From: Gottfriedia solisilvae
Lineage (GTDB): Bacteria > Bacillota > Bacilli > Bacillales > Bacillaceae_G
NCBI RefSeq assembly: GCF_002128405.1
Contig: NZ_NETJ01000003.1
Location: 620,001 to 684,000 of the forward strand
DNA: 64,000 bases
Reading direction: 5' to 3'
Shown piece by piece: positions 16,355-24,773 of this stretch. Every line of letters starts with the position of its first letter. Within the stretch, counting starts at the first letter, position 1. Both the position numbers and the translations under genes were made by a program. Below the pieces are notes generated by a model. It had not been told where the DNA came from. It saw nothing but the letters and a program-made list of their open reading frames with translations, and ran no database searches.

Positions 16355-17434
16355 GTGTTTAGTTCACAGCGATTAGAAGCGACAACTGAATCATTTCCAC
16401 AAGGGTTTAAAGAATCTTATAAAAGATTAAAAAGAACAGCTGATATTCTCATTAAAGATGGAGACCCATTAGTAGGGCAATCACCTAAAGAGGTTATTTG
16501 GACTAAAAACAAAAGTAAGCTGTATCATTACATTCCAACAGCAAAAAAAGTGAAAAAAACGCCTATTTTATTAGTGTATGCATTGATCAATAAACCTTAT
16601 ATACTTGATCTAACAAAAGGAAACTCATTTGTAGAATATCTAGTAAATGAAGGTTTTGACGTATATTTATTGGACTGGGGAACGTTCGCACACGAAGATC
16701 GTCATTTGAAGTTTGATGATATAGTGTATGATTATATTGCGAAAGCAGTAAAGAGAGTATTAAGGTTCTCAGGAGCTAGTGAATTATCAATCCTCGGCTA
16801 TTGTATGGGCGGTACTTTAACTAGCATTTATGCTGCACTTCACGAGGATGCTCCAATTAAAAACTTAGTCTTTTTAACGAGTCCTTTTGATTTCTCTGAT
16901 ACTGGTTTATACGGTTCATTTTTAAATGAAAAGTACTTTGCGCTTGATAAAGCAATCGATACTTTAGGGAATATCCCACCAGAGATGATTGATTTCGGTA
17001 ATAAAATGCTGAAGCCAATTACAAATTTTGTAGGTCCTTATGTAACATTATTAGATAGATCAGACAATACTGCTTTTATAAAGTCATGGCAGTTAATGCA
17101 GAAGTGGGTAGCTGATGGTATTCCTTTCCCAGGTGAAGCTTATCGCCAATGGATTCGTGATTTTTATCAACAGAACAAGTTGTTAAAAGGCGAATTAGAA
17201 ATTAGAGGGAAAAAGGTAGATGTATCAAAAATTAAAGCAAATGTATTGAATATATCTGCTACAAAGGATCATATTGCGATGCCTTGTCAGGTTGAAGCAT
17301 TAAACGAACATATTTCAAGTAAAGACAAACAATATGTATCAATACCTTCTGGGCATGTATCAATTATGTTTGGTCCAGCTTCGCTAAAAACAACATATCC
17401 GACAATCGGAAAGTGGCTTAAAGAACGATCTTAA
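16355..17434 (+). CDS. phaC: Class IV poly(3-hydroxyalkanoate) synthase subunit PhaC
   Basis: Polymerises (R)-3-hydroxyacyl-CoA into PHA. 359 aa, the short class III/IV length. Alpha/beta-hydrolase fold with lipase-box-like GYCMGG, where the catalytic Cys replaces Ser (about residue 150). The conserved Trp/Asp region VYLLDWGTFAHED and the late His in IPSGHVSIMFG complete the active site. GTG start with AAAGGGGG upstream. Last gene of phaRBC and followed by a terminator. A thiolase (phaA) is absent here, as is usual for Bacillus, and must be encoded elsewhere. Confidence 0.95.
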   Translation: MFSSQRLEATTESFPQGFKESYKRLKRTADILIKDGDPLVGQSPKEVIWTKNKSKLYHYIPTAKKVKKTPILLVYALINKPYILDLTKGNSFVEYLVNEGFDVYLLDWGTFAHEDRHLKFDDIVYDYIAKAVKRVLRFSGASELSILGYCMGGTLTSIYAALHEDAPIKNLVFLTSPFDFSDTGLYGSFLNEKYFALDKAIDTLGNIPPEMIDFGNKMLKPITNFVGPYVTLLDRSDNTAFIKSWQLMQKWVADGIPFPGEAYRQWIRDFYQQNKLLKGELEIRGKKVDVSKIKANVLNISATKDHIAMPCQVEALNEHISSKDKQYVSIPSGHVSIMFGPASLKTTYPTIGKWLKERS

Positions 17435-17459
17435 TAAACACAATAATTGGTTTTGAAGT

Positions 17460-17490
17460 AAATCTCACTTAAAAAAGTGGGATTTTTTTC
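17460..17490 (+). terminator. phaC terminator
   Basis: AAATCTCACTT / AAGTGGGATTT stem (one G-U pair), 4-nt loop, T7 tail. Confidence 0.88.
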
Positions 17491-17540
17491 TTTGTTATGA
17501 CAAAAACTAATTTTTATGATGTAAGAGAAAGGAGTTAAAA

Positions 17541-18743
17541 GTGAATATAAAAAGCGGTTTATTATATTGGCCAACAACTTTTCATCATCATCATGTGGAG
17601 TACGGTCCATTAGAAGAGAATATAGAATGTGATTATGTAATAGTAGGTAGTGGTGTGTCGGGGGCTCAAAGTGCATATTTTTTAAGTAAGTCTGGTGCTA
17701 GTGTAGTAGTAGTAGATAAACGAAAAATAGCGCATGGGAGTACAATTGTAAATACGGGTTTAATACAATATACAAATGATAAGCCATTATTTGCTTGTAT
17801 TGATTCATTTGGTAAAGAAGTCGGAGTACGCTTTTATCGCCTTTGCTTAGAAGCTGTAAAAGGTATTGAAGAAATAACAAAAAACTTAGAGATAGATGCA
17901 AATTTTATAAGAAGAAAAAGTTTGTATTTTGCAAGTGATCAAGCTGGAAAAGAAATACTCAAGGCTGAATATAAAGCATTAGTAGAAAACGGTTTTCGAG
18001 TAGAAAAATTTTCAAAAGAAGATATCAAAAATAAATATCATTTTGAAAAAGAAAGTGCATTATTTACTTCAAATGATGCAGAGTTAAATCCGTTTAAATA
18101 CGTTCATGGAATCCTTCAATATGTGAAAAAGCGAGATGTTAAGGTATTTAGTGAAACCGACGTGAAAAGCTTAATCGGAACAAAGAATGGTGTTGAATTG
18201 TTTACAGATAGGCATGTTTCAATAAAAGCAAAGAAAGTAATATTTGCAAGTGGATATGAGTCATTAGAATTAAAAAAAGATAAAAACGCAGTACTTTCTT
18301 CTTCTTACGCAATTGTAACTGAAGCATTTTTAAAGAACGAGGCATGGTTTGAAAATAGTTTAATTTGGGAGACAGCAAGACCCTATTTATTTTTGCGAAC
18401 GACAGCTGATGGAAGAATAGTCGTTGGGGGTTTAGATGAATATACGATAATTCCAGAACAAAGAGATGCAATGTTACATCATAAAAAGGACCAATTATTA
18501 AAAAGTTTAATTGAACTATTTCCAATATATAAAGATGTAAAGATTGAATATTATTGGACAGGTCTATTTGGCAGTACTCATACTGGCTTACCAATGATTA
18601 GGGAGTATCCAGAATATCCAAACTGTTATTTTTTAATGGGATTTGGTGGGAGTGGTATGATTTACTCATATATTTTTGCAAAAATAATATGTGATTTGGT
18701 CATAACCGGGTTCAACCCAGATGCTCATATATTTATGAAATAA
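17541..18743 (+). CDS. FAD-dependent amine oxidase/dehydrogenase (DAO, OrdL-like)
   Basis: 400 aa flavoprotein of the D-amino-acid-oxidase superfamily. Dinucleotide motif VIVGSGVSGAQSAYFLSKSGASVVVVDK at about residues 30-57 (GxGxxG core). HGSTIVNTGLIQ gives the second FAD contact and GGLDEYTI plus GFGGSGMIYS near the C-terminus the rest. Similar enzymes (YurR, PuuB types) oxidise amino acids or gamma-glutamylputrescine; the substrate cannot be set from sequence. Unusual His-rich start (FHHHHVEYG). GTG start after AAAGGAG. Monocistronic. Confidence 0.88.
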   Translation: MNIKSGLLYWPTTFHHHHVEYGPLEENIECDYVIVGSGVSGAQSAYFLSKSGASVVVVDKRKIAHGSTIVNTGLIQYTNDKPLFACIDSFGKEVGVRFYRLCLEAVKGIEEITKNLEIDANFIRRKSLYFASDQAGKEILKAEYKALVENGFRVEKFSKEDIKNKYHFEKESALFTSNDAELNPFKYVHGILQYVKKRDVKVFSETDVKSLIGTKNGVELFTDRHVSIKAKKVIFASGYESLELKKDKNAVLSSSYAIVTEAFLKNEAWFENSLIWETARPYLFLRTTADGRIVVGGLDEYTIIPEQRDAMLHHKKDQLLKSLIELFPIYKDVKIEYYWTGLFGSTHTGLPMIREYPEYPNCYFLMGFGGSGMIYSYIFAKIICDLVITGFNPDAHIFMK

Positions 18744-18825
18744 GTACTAATTATGGTAATTGTGAATAAAAAGCTTGAAATAGTAAGAAAATTTAATAGG
18801 TACTAAATATACAGGAGTGTAAATT

Positions 18826-19494
18826 ATGGGATACCTTGAAATATTATATGAATTATTTTTTGGGTATATTGCTCTTTTTATAGTCGTTAAAATACTTGGT
18901 AAAACGCAAATTAATCAAATTACGCCTTTTGATTTTATATCAGCTCTTGTACTAGGTAATATATTGGGAGATGCAATTTATGATGATAAAGCAAATCTAC
19001 CGCATATATTATTTAGTATTTTTACATGGAGTGCTTTGATCTTTATTACTGAAGTGATTACCCAAAAATCGCGTCGTGCAAGGAAGGTTCTAGAAGGGGA
19101 TCCGTCAATCGTTATCAAAAAAGGGATTATTCAATGGAATGAACTAAAAAAAAATCGATTAGATATCGATCAGCTATTACAATTACTTAGGGCAAAAAGT
19201 ACATTTTCTGTTAACGAAGTTGCATATGCAATTTTGGAGAATGATGGTTCTATTAGTGTCTTAAAAAAGTCCAGCTATGATGTTGCAACGAAGCAAGATT
19301 TAAAAATTAATGCAGAAAAGGCGATATTGCCAATGGTCATCATCAGTGATGGCAAGATTATTGAAAGATCTCTACAATCATTGAAGAAGGATGAAAAATG
19401 GGTTCATAAAAAATTAAATGAAGCAAATTTAACTTTAAAACAAGTTTGCTTTGCAGAATGGGATTCTAAACAATTACATTTACATACGTATTAA
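18826..19494 (+). CDS. DUF421 (YetF-like) membrane protein
   Basis: 222 aa. The N-terminus has about three membrane helices with the family signature ILGKTQINQITPFDFISALVLGNILGD split across residues 25-50. The cytoplasmic beta-rich half includes VLEGDPSIVIKKGII and RLDIDQLLQLLRAKSTFSVNEVAYAILENDGSISV. Related YetF and SpoVAEa-associated proteins occur in spore formers; the function of this one is unknown. GGAGTG precedes the ATG. The DUF3189 gene follows after 55 bp and may be cotranscribed. Confidence 0.9.
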   Translation: MGYLEILYELFFGYIALFIVVKILGKTQINQITPFDFISALVLGNILGDAIYDDKANLPHILFSIFTWSALIFITEVITQKSRRARKVLEGDPSIVIKKGIIQWNELKKNRLDIDQLLQLLRAKSTFSVNEVAYAILENDGSISVLKKSSYDVATKQDLKINAEKAILPMVIISDGKIIERSLQSLKKDEKWVHKKLNEANLTLKQVCFAEWDSKQLHLHTY

Positions 19495-19549
19495 AAAGGT
19501 AATCTGTACTATATAAATTTTTGAATCAAATATAAAGGGATGAACTAGG

Positions 19550-20056
19550 ATGAAATATTATATCTATAATTGTTTTGGAGGTACACATTCTTCACCTTTA
19601 GCTGCAGCATATCATTTAAATAAATTACCAATGGATCGTAAGCCAACAGATAGTGAAGTCAAAAACGTATACTTATTTAATAAATTAAAGCCAAAAGATG
19701 GTGGGAAACTATATTACCATGGTGAGGATGAAAATGGAGATAAAGTATATACAGTTGCAAGACGATATACGAAAAATGTAAATGCAGCAATTGAGAGCTT
19801 AGGTATGCTTTTACTAAATAATGACGACAAAATTATTCTATCAAATACATCACCGACAGTTCCGCTCGCTATGACTTTTGGTGGATTTACATCTAGATTT
19901 TTAAAAATTGATTTTATTGGCGTACCTTTACTTGTATTAGGTGCAAAACAAACTTATATAAATTTAATTAAATTAGTAGAAAACACAAAGAATTATCAAC
20001 ATTTGGCTGTTGAGAAAGTAACGACATTAGATAATAAAAATTTTAATAAGAACTAA
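19550..20056 (+). CDS. DUF3189 family protein
   Basis: 168 aa. Begins KYYIYNCFGGTHSSPLAAA, a glycine loop after a strand like a nucleotide-binding P-loop variant, which is the DUF3189 hallmark. Further conserved text is GEDENGDKVYTVARRYTKN and SLGMLLLNNDDKIILSNT. Found mainly in spore formers; activity unknown. AAAGGGATGA ribosome site. Its terminator lies in the tail of the convergent coat-type gene. Confidence 0.85.
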   Translation: MKYYIYNCFGGTHSSPLAAAYHLNKLPMDRKPTDSEVKNVYLFNKLKPKDGGKLYYHGEDENGDKVYTVARRYTKNVNAAIESLGMLLLNNDDKIILSNTSPTVPLAMTFGGFTSRFLKIDFIGVPLLVLGAKQTYINLIKLVENTKNYQHLAVEKVTTLDNKNFNKN

Positions 20057-20061
20057 AACAT

Positions 20062-20091
20062 GGACGTATGCAATACGTCCTATTTTTTTAA
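20062..20091. terminator. Terminator between DUF3189 gene and the coat-type gene
   Basis: GGACGTAT / ATACGTCC stem with 3-nt loop and T7 on the plus strand. It falls inside the extended minus-strand reading frame of the frameshifted coat gene, but just beyond that gene's expected stop. Confidence 0.82.
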
Positions 20092-20260
20092 TAAATCTCG
20101 AATTTGATTTTCTAATTTTTTCAATTGAAGTAATATATAATTCCTTTAATTCTTTATCAGTAATTTGTTTTGAATGGCTCTTTAGTTTGAAAAGATAATA
20201 TGTCGTTGCCGCTAGGATTTCATGTAATTCTAAGGTTTCATGCCATGCTAATGTTTTCAT
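20082..20260 (-). pseudogene. Spore coat-type small protein gene, frameshifted in an A6 tract
   Basis: Starts at ATG 20260 (after GGAGGGAC) as MKTLAWHETLELHEILA, the opening of the small YraF/YraG-like spore coat proteins. After ELYITSIEK the frame reads RKSNSRFIKK and runs on through the terminator to a stop at 20027. Removing one A from the run at 20116-20121 (T6 on the plus strand) instead gives KLENQIRDLLKK and a stop just before the terminator hairpin. That fits the family pattern LYxxxIxxLExN. So one base has been gained, by mutation or by sequencing error; the true protein would be about 59 aa. Confidence 0.7.
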
Positions 20261-20429
20261 AATGTCCCTCCTTTTGAATGCCACTCTTTATGTATTCTAA
20301 ATTAGATGAAAAAAGAACAAGGGAGACATTGATCGGAAACGATGAGAATTGTATTTGTTTTGGAGTGGATGATAGTAAGTAGAGTTTGGATTTGATAATA
20401 TGGAAGAAAAAGAACGGTAGGGAATATAT

Positions 20430-20891
20430 ATGTATGTTGAAAGTGTAATTCATCAATTAAGTTTCACCGTAGATACTGTAATTCAAATAATCGATTGTTT
20501 AAGCGACGACGACTTAAATGATCGACCAATGGCGAATAAAAGATCAATCGGTGAGATAGTACAACATTTATGTGAACTAATGGCAGCGGATTTATTTATA
20601 AGTAATAGTGCAACCAAAAAAGAAATGGATACATTTTATGAATCAGTAAAATGTCATACGATTGTAGAATTAAAAACTTTGTTACTGCGTGGTAGAGAGC
20701 AGCTTATCAACACTTATAATCTTTATAATGAAGAGGAACTAATGCAAAAAAAGTCATCATATTGGGGAGTAGAATATACAAGATTTGAATGGTTACTTGA
20801 AATTTTAGTCCATTTTACGCATCACAGGGCACAATTACATACATTAGTAGTTTTGAAAAATGGAGATATGCGAGTTTCTTTATTTGAATAG
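20430..20891 (+). CDS. DinB family protein
   Basis: 153 aa four-helix-bundle protein of the DinB/YfiT metalloenzyme superfamily. Metal-ligand histidines appear as IGEIVQHLCELM near residue 46 and LVHFTHHRAQLHTL near residue 129, the usual spacing. Members include bacillithiol-S-transferases and stress-induced proteins; which one this is cannot be read. The start at 20430 has GGTAGGG upstream, and a second in-frame candidate is not obvious. Single gene. Confidence 0.82.
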   Translation: MYVESVIHQLSFTVDTVIQIIDCLSDDDLNDRPMANKRSIGEIVQHLCELMAADLFISNSATKKEMDTFYESVKCHTIVELKTLLLRGREQLINTYNLYNEEELMQKKSSYWGVEYTRFEWLLEILVHFTHHRAQLHTLVVLKNGDMRVSLFE

Positions 20892-20904
20892 TATAGGGGA
20901 TGGA

Positions 20905-20985
20905 AAACGAAAAAAATAAAGGAGAGGGGAGAAATGGAGAATTTCCTTCAAAAATGATTACTTAGATTCCATTTCCCATCCCCAC
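20905..20985 (-). terminator. Terminator of the DUF3905 gene
   Basis: On the minus strand GGGGA(TGG)GAAATGGA pairs with TCCATTTCTCCCC across a ~29-nt loop, followed by a T-rich run. The same bases give an alternative 12-bp pairing GGGGATGG/CCATCCCC with 20894-20905. Confidence 0.55.
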
Positions 20986-20989
20986 ATCT

Positions 20990-21340
20990 TTAATCTCTTG
21001 TTTCGTGCTGTGGATGCATAAATTGCTTTCCAGGTTCTCTATCTAATTTTTTAGATTCAATGATAGCTGAATTTTCTGCTGTTGCCCATCCAATATCATT
21101 TGTTGGATGGACCCATTCATCTCCAGCCATAACAGCAGGATCAACCTCATCGGACCAATTATTTAAAGGAGAATTTGGCGAACTGTATTTACTATCACCA
21201 ATGACAACACCTTTTGAATTGATAAATGGTTCCTCCATTTTGACATCGGTTCCTTTAAATGAAGGAAAGTTAGAAATATGCGGTAAAGTTTCATTCAATA
21301 CCGGAGATTCAATTTTTTTGTTTTCTTTTTTTCTGTTCAT
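20990..21340 (-). CDS. DUF3905 family protein
   Basis: 116 aa, hydrophilic, with low-complexity N-terminus (MNRKKENKKIESPVLNE). The conserved core is DEVDPAVMAGDEWVHPTNDIGW followed by TAENSAIIESKKLDREPG, which I recall as DUF3905 of spore-forming Bacilli. No signal peptide or membrane segment. Function unknown. It lies upstream of, and convergent to nothing but, the DinB gene. Confidence 0.75.
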   Translation of the reverse strand: MNRKKENKKIESPVLNETLPHISNFPSFKGTDVKMEEPFINSKGVVIGDSKYSSPNSPLNNWSDEVDPAVMAGDEWVHPTNDIGWATAENSAIIESKKLDREPGKQFMHPQHETRD

Positions 21341-21404
21341 TTTATCACCTCGACTTACAAATATTATTAGCTTTTAAGTGAATTCAATTCAAAAGAACAA
21401 AACA

Positions 21405-21438
21405 AAAGGACAATACCAAAAAAATGGTATTGTCCTTA
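21405..21438 (-). terminator. Terminator of the radical SAM gene
   Basis: AAAGGACAATACCA / TGGTATTGTCCTT stem with A/T loop; T-rich on the minus strand side. Confidence 0.82.
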
Positions 21439-21442
21439 TTCA

Positions 21443-23185
21443 TTACACTTCTAATGTGAAAAATGATGGTTTTAAGGTTTTTGGTGAAAAGAATATTAAC
21501 ATTGCATATGAACCGGTTCTATATTCATTCGTTTGTAAGAAATGTTCAATATCAAATGAAAGTAGTTCAACCATAGTATGTTTGTATAATTCTTTTTCAT
21601 TTAAGTTAAGAGCTAAGAATTCTTTACTTAAAAATTCTGGTTGCTCAAGTATTTGTTTATATATTCTTTTTGAAAAATCATTGTCAGTACTTTCGTCCCA
21701 CCACGGTTTTCGAGGTTTGTATTTATGATTTAAGTAATAATCTACTTTCATAATATCTTTTGTGATTTTTCCATTTTTAATTGAATAATGGTTTAAGAAC
21801 TCATCTAACCTTTTAAATAAATCTTCGAGCTGATGGCCTATTCGTGACCAGCCACGTTCTTCCCAATATGAACCAAATAATTGGAAGAAATCAAATGGGC
21901 TTTCGAATTCATTTTCGATTAAATACTCAATAGTATTATTTGTTCTATGGTCATTCCAATATTTTTCTAGAACATCCTCTACTTGCTTAATTTTCACGAT
22001 ATCTTCAAAAGATAGAATATTGTTACCTAACACCTCATATGGTGCATAATCCATATATACATAGTCATGTTCATGTGCTCTTAAACGCACACCAGTTCCT
22101 CGAAGCATTTTTAGGAATCCAAGTTGAAGTTCTTCAGGACGAAGTGCAAAAACATCATTAAACGTTTGTCTAAACGATTGATAATCTTCCTCTGGTAAGC
22201 CTGCAATTAAGTCTAAATGCTGGTCAATTTTTTCGCCATCTCTAACGAGTGTTACTGTGCGACATAGTTTTTCGAAATTCTGTCTTCTCATAACAAGTTC
22301 ATTTGTAGCATCGTTCGTAGATTGAACACCAATTTCAAATCGGAATAAACCTTTAGGAGCATTTTCATTAAGGAATTCAATTACTTCAGGTCTCATAATA
22401 TCGCCTGTAATTTCAAATTGAAATACCGTACCCTCTACATGCTCATCAATTAAGAATTGGAACATGTCCATCGCGTAGCTTCTACTTATATTAAATGTTC
22501 GATCAACAAACTTAAATACTTTTGCACCATTTGCCATTAGATAACGAATGTCATCTTTAATCACTTCACGATTGAAATAACGAACACCTACTTCAATAGA
22601 AGATAAACAAAACTGACAATTAAATGGACAGCCACGACTTGTCTCAATATATTGAATTCTTTTACTTAAAAAAGGTAGGTCTTCTTTAAAACGATAAGGC
22701 GATGGAATGGTTGTTAAATCTAATTTTTCAGTTTGAGGTCTAACAATATTTAAGCCGTTATCTCTATAACCAATTCCAGAGATCTTCGAAAAATCTTCTC
22801 CATTGTCGATCGCTTTGATTAGGTTTTTAACTGTAATTTCGCCTTCACCAACGACAACAACGTCAACTTCCTTTACTCGATCCAACCAGTATTGAACATC
22901 ATAACTTACTTCAGGTCCACCGATAAAGATCGTAACATTAGGGTCTATTTTTTTGTACATTTGAATGACTTCAATCGTTTGCTCGATATTCCAAATATAA
23001 CTGCTAAATCCAACTATTTTCGGTTTCTTCTTATATAAATCAGTAATGATATTCATACTAGGATCTTTAATTGTATATTCAGCAAGCTCAATTTCATATT
23101 CCGGCTGAGCATAAGCTTTTATATATCGAATACCTAAATTCGTATGAATATATTTTGCATTTAATGTTGCTAATACGACTTTCAT
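21443..23185 (-). CDS. B12-binding-domain radical SAM protein (DUF4080-containing)
   Basis: 580 aa. Residues 1-140 form a cobalamin-binding Rossmann domain (VLATLNAKYIHTNLGIRYI, VGFSSYIWNIEQ, IFIGGPEVSYD). Residues about 180-390 are the radical SAM barrel, with the 4Fe-4S motif CPFNCQFC (CxxxCxxC) after ETSRG and then VKVFKF-like and RFEIGVQS elements. The C-terminal ~190 residues match the DUF4080 type. Similar proteins occur widely in Bacillus as uncharacterised methylase/isomerase-like enzymes. A B12 or SAM substrate is expected, but the reaction is unknown. Monocistronic. Confidence 0.9.
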   Translation of the reverse strand: MKVVLATLNAKYIHTNLGIRYIKAYAQPEYEIELAEYTIKDPSMNIITDLYKKKPKIVGFSSYIWNIEQTIEVIQMYKKIDPNVTIFIGGPEVSYDVQYWLDRVKEVDVVVVGEGEITVKNLIKAIDNGEDFSKISGIGYRDNGLNIVRPQTEKLDLTTIPSPYRFKEDLPFLSKRIQYIETSRGCPFNCQFCLSSIEVGVRYFNREVIKDDIRYLMANGAKVFKFVDRTFNISRSYAMDMFQFLIDEHVEGTVFQFEITGDIMRPEVIEFLNENAPKGLFRFEIGVQSTNDATNELVMRRQNFEKLCRTVTLVRDGEKIDQHLDLIAGLPEEDYQSFRQTFNDVFALRPEELQLGFLKMLRGTGVRLRAHEHDYVYMDYAPYEVLGNNILSFEDIVKIKQVEDVLEKYWNDHRTNNTIEYLIENEFESPFDFFQLFGSYWEERGWSRIGHQLEDLFKRLDEFLNHYSIKNGKITKDIMKVDYYLNHKYKPRKPWWDESTDNDFSKRIYKQILEQPEFLSKEFLALNLNEKELYKHTMVELLSFDIEHFLQTNEYRTGSYAMLIFFSPKTLKPSFFTLEV

Positions 23186-23553
23186 TTACATACCTCGTTT
23201 TTTATTTTGGCCCCACATCTGTCAACTGCTTTTTGTTTGTAGCGCGTTCATATTTACCTTACAGTTTAAATAAACAATCAAACATTTAGAATAGAGCCTT
23301 ATTTTTAGTCGTCTTATTTTATCACAAATTTAAAGAATTTCTAAATGTAGATAATGGATTTAAGAATAAAGACAAAAGTTGAAAATAATGGAAGTTACGA
23401 GATTTCGGAGGAGAACGTATTCATATACGAAAACAGCCAATATTTTTATTACTGAAAATTTATAGAATCAACTACGGAATTATCACATTTGTATGATGAT
23501 TTCATATAATTTACTAAATACAAAAAAGTTTCCTTAAGGAAAGAAAGGACAAA
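23186..23553. other. Intergenic region upstream of the radical SAM gene
   Basis: AT-rich, ~370 bp. It should contain the minus-strand promoter of the radical SAM gene. I see no confident RNA, repeat or gene. Confidence 0.4.
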
Positions 23554-23646
23554 ATGATGAATCGAAAAATAGTGTTTTTTACAATTTTATGTAATAAGTT
23601 TGGGGTATTGTCAAAACAAGAAGTAAAAAAAGTATTAAATCAATAA
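23554..23646 (+). CDS. Possible small protein (30 aa)
   Basis: ATG with AAAGGAC 4-5 bp upstream; 30 codons giving a hydrophobic first half (IVFFTILCNKFGV) and a charged tail (SKQEVKKVLNQ). I do not recognise it. It could be a real micropeptide or chance in AT-rich DNA. Confidence 0.25.
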   Translation: MMNRKIVFFTILCNKFGVLSKQEVKKVLNQ

Positions 23647-23812
23647 AGATTATCAAAAAAAGAATGTTGATGTAAATTATTGGAGTTTGTTCATTTAATT
23701 AGAACTATTGACAATGAAGTTGAATGCATGACATAATTTTATAAAATAGTAAGAATAGTTTGAATTTTTAAAGGCATGCCAATAGATAGTCTAACTAAAT
23801 GGAGGTGTAAGA

Positions 23813-24448
23813 ATGAGTTTATTCTTAGAACAGTGGAAGAAACTTGCAAATATTAAATGTGACTTGGCAAAGCGGGATTGGTTTTATGGTACAAGTGGGA
23901 ATTTATCAATGAAGATTTCTGATGATCCGTTATTATTCCTAGTAACAGCAGATGAAAAAGATAAAAGAGCGCGATGTGATGAAGAATTTATTGTTGTTAA
24001 TAACATAGGGGAGCCAGTTTTTGATACTGTATTAAAACCCTCCCTTGAAACATTAATTCATGCCAATATTTATGAAAAGACGTCTGCTGCATGTGTGTTA
24101 CACGTACATACGGTTGACAATAATATTATTTCTGAACTGTTTGGAGATGAAGGGAAAGTAGAACTTGAAGATAATGAAATGATTCATATCATTACAGGTT
24201 CCTACACAAATAGCAAAATTACGATTCCTATTATTGATAATGCACAGGATATGGAAGCGTTTAAACGCTCCTATACACCATTTCTAACAAATGATTATGG
24301 AGTTGTCCTTGTTAGGAACCATGGGATAACTGTCTGGGGAAGAACGCCTCTAGAGACGAAGAAATGGTTGGAAGGAATTGAGTTCCTCATTAGCTATAAA
24401 GTTAAAATGATGATGATACAGGGCCATAAAATAAAAGCCGGAAATTAA
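23813..24448 (+). CDS. mtnB: Methylthioribulose-1-phosphate dehydratase MtnB (orphan)
   Basis: Class II aldolase-fold enzyme of the methionine salvage pathway: converts 5-methylthioribulose-1-P to the diketo intermediate. 211 aa. Opening WKKLANIKCDLAKRDWFYGTSGNLS is typical of MtnB; zinc ligands are HVHT near residue 99 and the later RNHGITVWG histidine. The usual Bacillus partners mtnW, mtnX and mtnD, and the mtnKA pair, are not adjacent, which is odd. The rest may be elsewhere, or this copy may act on another sugar phosphate such as fuculose-1-P. GGAGGTG precedes the ATG. Confidence 0.82.
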   Translation: MSLFLEQWKKLANIKCDLAKRDWFYGTSGNLSMKISDDPLLFLVTADEKDKRARCDEEFIVVNNIGEPVFDTVLKPSLETLIHANIYEKTSAACVLHVHTVDNNIISELFGDEGKVELEDNEMIHIITGSYTNSKITIPIIDNAQDMEAFKRSYTPFLTNDYGVVLVRNHGITVWGRTPLETKKWLEGIEFLISYKVKMMMIQGHKIKAGN

Positions 24449-24456
24449 TATATGTA

Positions 24457-24507
24457 AAGCTAAAAATGTAATGATGGATGTATTTCATTATATTTTTAGC
24501 TTTTTTA
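24457..24507 (+). terminator. mtnB terminator
   Basis: AAGCTAAAAATGTAATGA pairs with TCATTATATTTTTAGCTT, then T6. Confidence 0.8.
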
Positions 24508-24587
24508 TTGGCTCCGTTAATATTAATTGTTGATTTTAGCTAAATACAATAAGAGTATGAAAGAGAATAACCTGTTCGAGAGTAATT

Positions 24588-24773
24588 GGAATGGAAGGTG
24601 CGAAGACTCCTATGGGAGATGCGGGAAACTTTAGACCCCGAAGGCCAAGCAAGGTATGCATGCTAAAACCACGACGTCCTGTCGTAACGCATGCATGATC
24701 CACATCGTGTGGACCCGGAGGCTCAGGGGCGTCACGCCCCACGGAAAGCGAAGTACCTTGAATGGAAATCAAC
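24588..24773 (+). repeat. Dispersed structured repeat, copy A (long form with internal insertion)
   Basis: Shares ordered blocks with copies B and C: GACTCCTATGGGA, GCGGGAA, GACCCCG, GGAGGCTCA, ACGCCCCACGGAAAGCGA, TGGAAATCAAC. Between the GACCCCG and GGAGGCTCA blocks it carries about 60 extra bases with nested inverted repeats. It is far more GC-rich than its surroundings. Reading frames across it are accidental. Confidence 0.8.
24655..24713 (+). repeat. Internal hairpin insertion of repeat copy A
   Basis: ATGCATGC (24656-24663) pairs with GCATGCAT (24689-24696), enclosing ACGAC/GTCGT (24671-24675, 24681-24685). A second hairpin TCCACA/TGTGGA follows (24699-24713). Absent from copies B and C. 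Confidence 0.7.

Noticed and set aside
18202-18594. 130-codon minus-strand frame within the FAD oxidoreductase gene
   Set aside because: Antisense to a conserved flavoprotein; product is Leu/His-rich as expected from reversed coding sequence.
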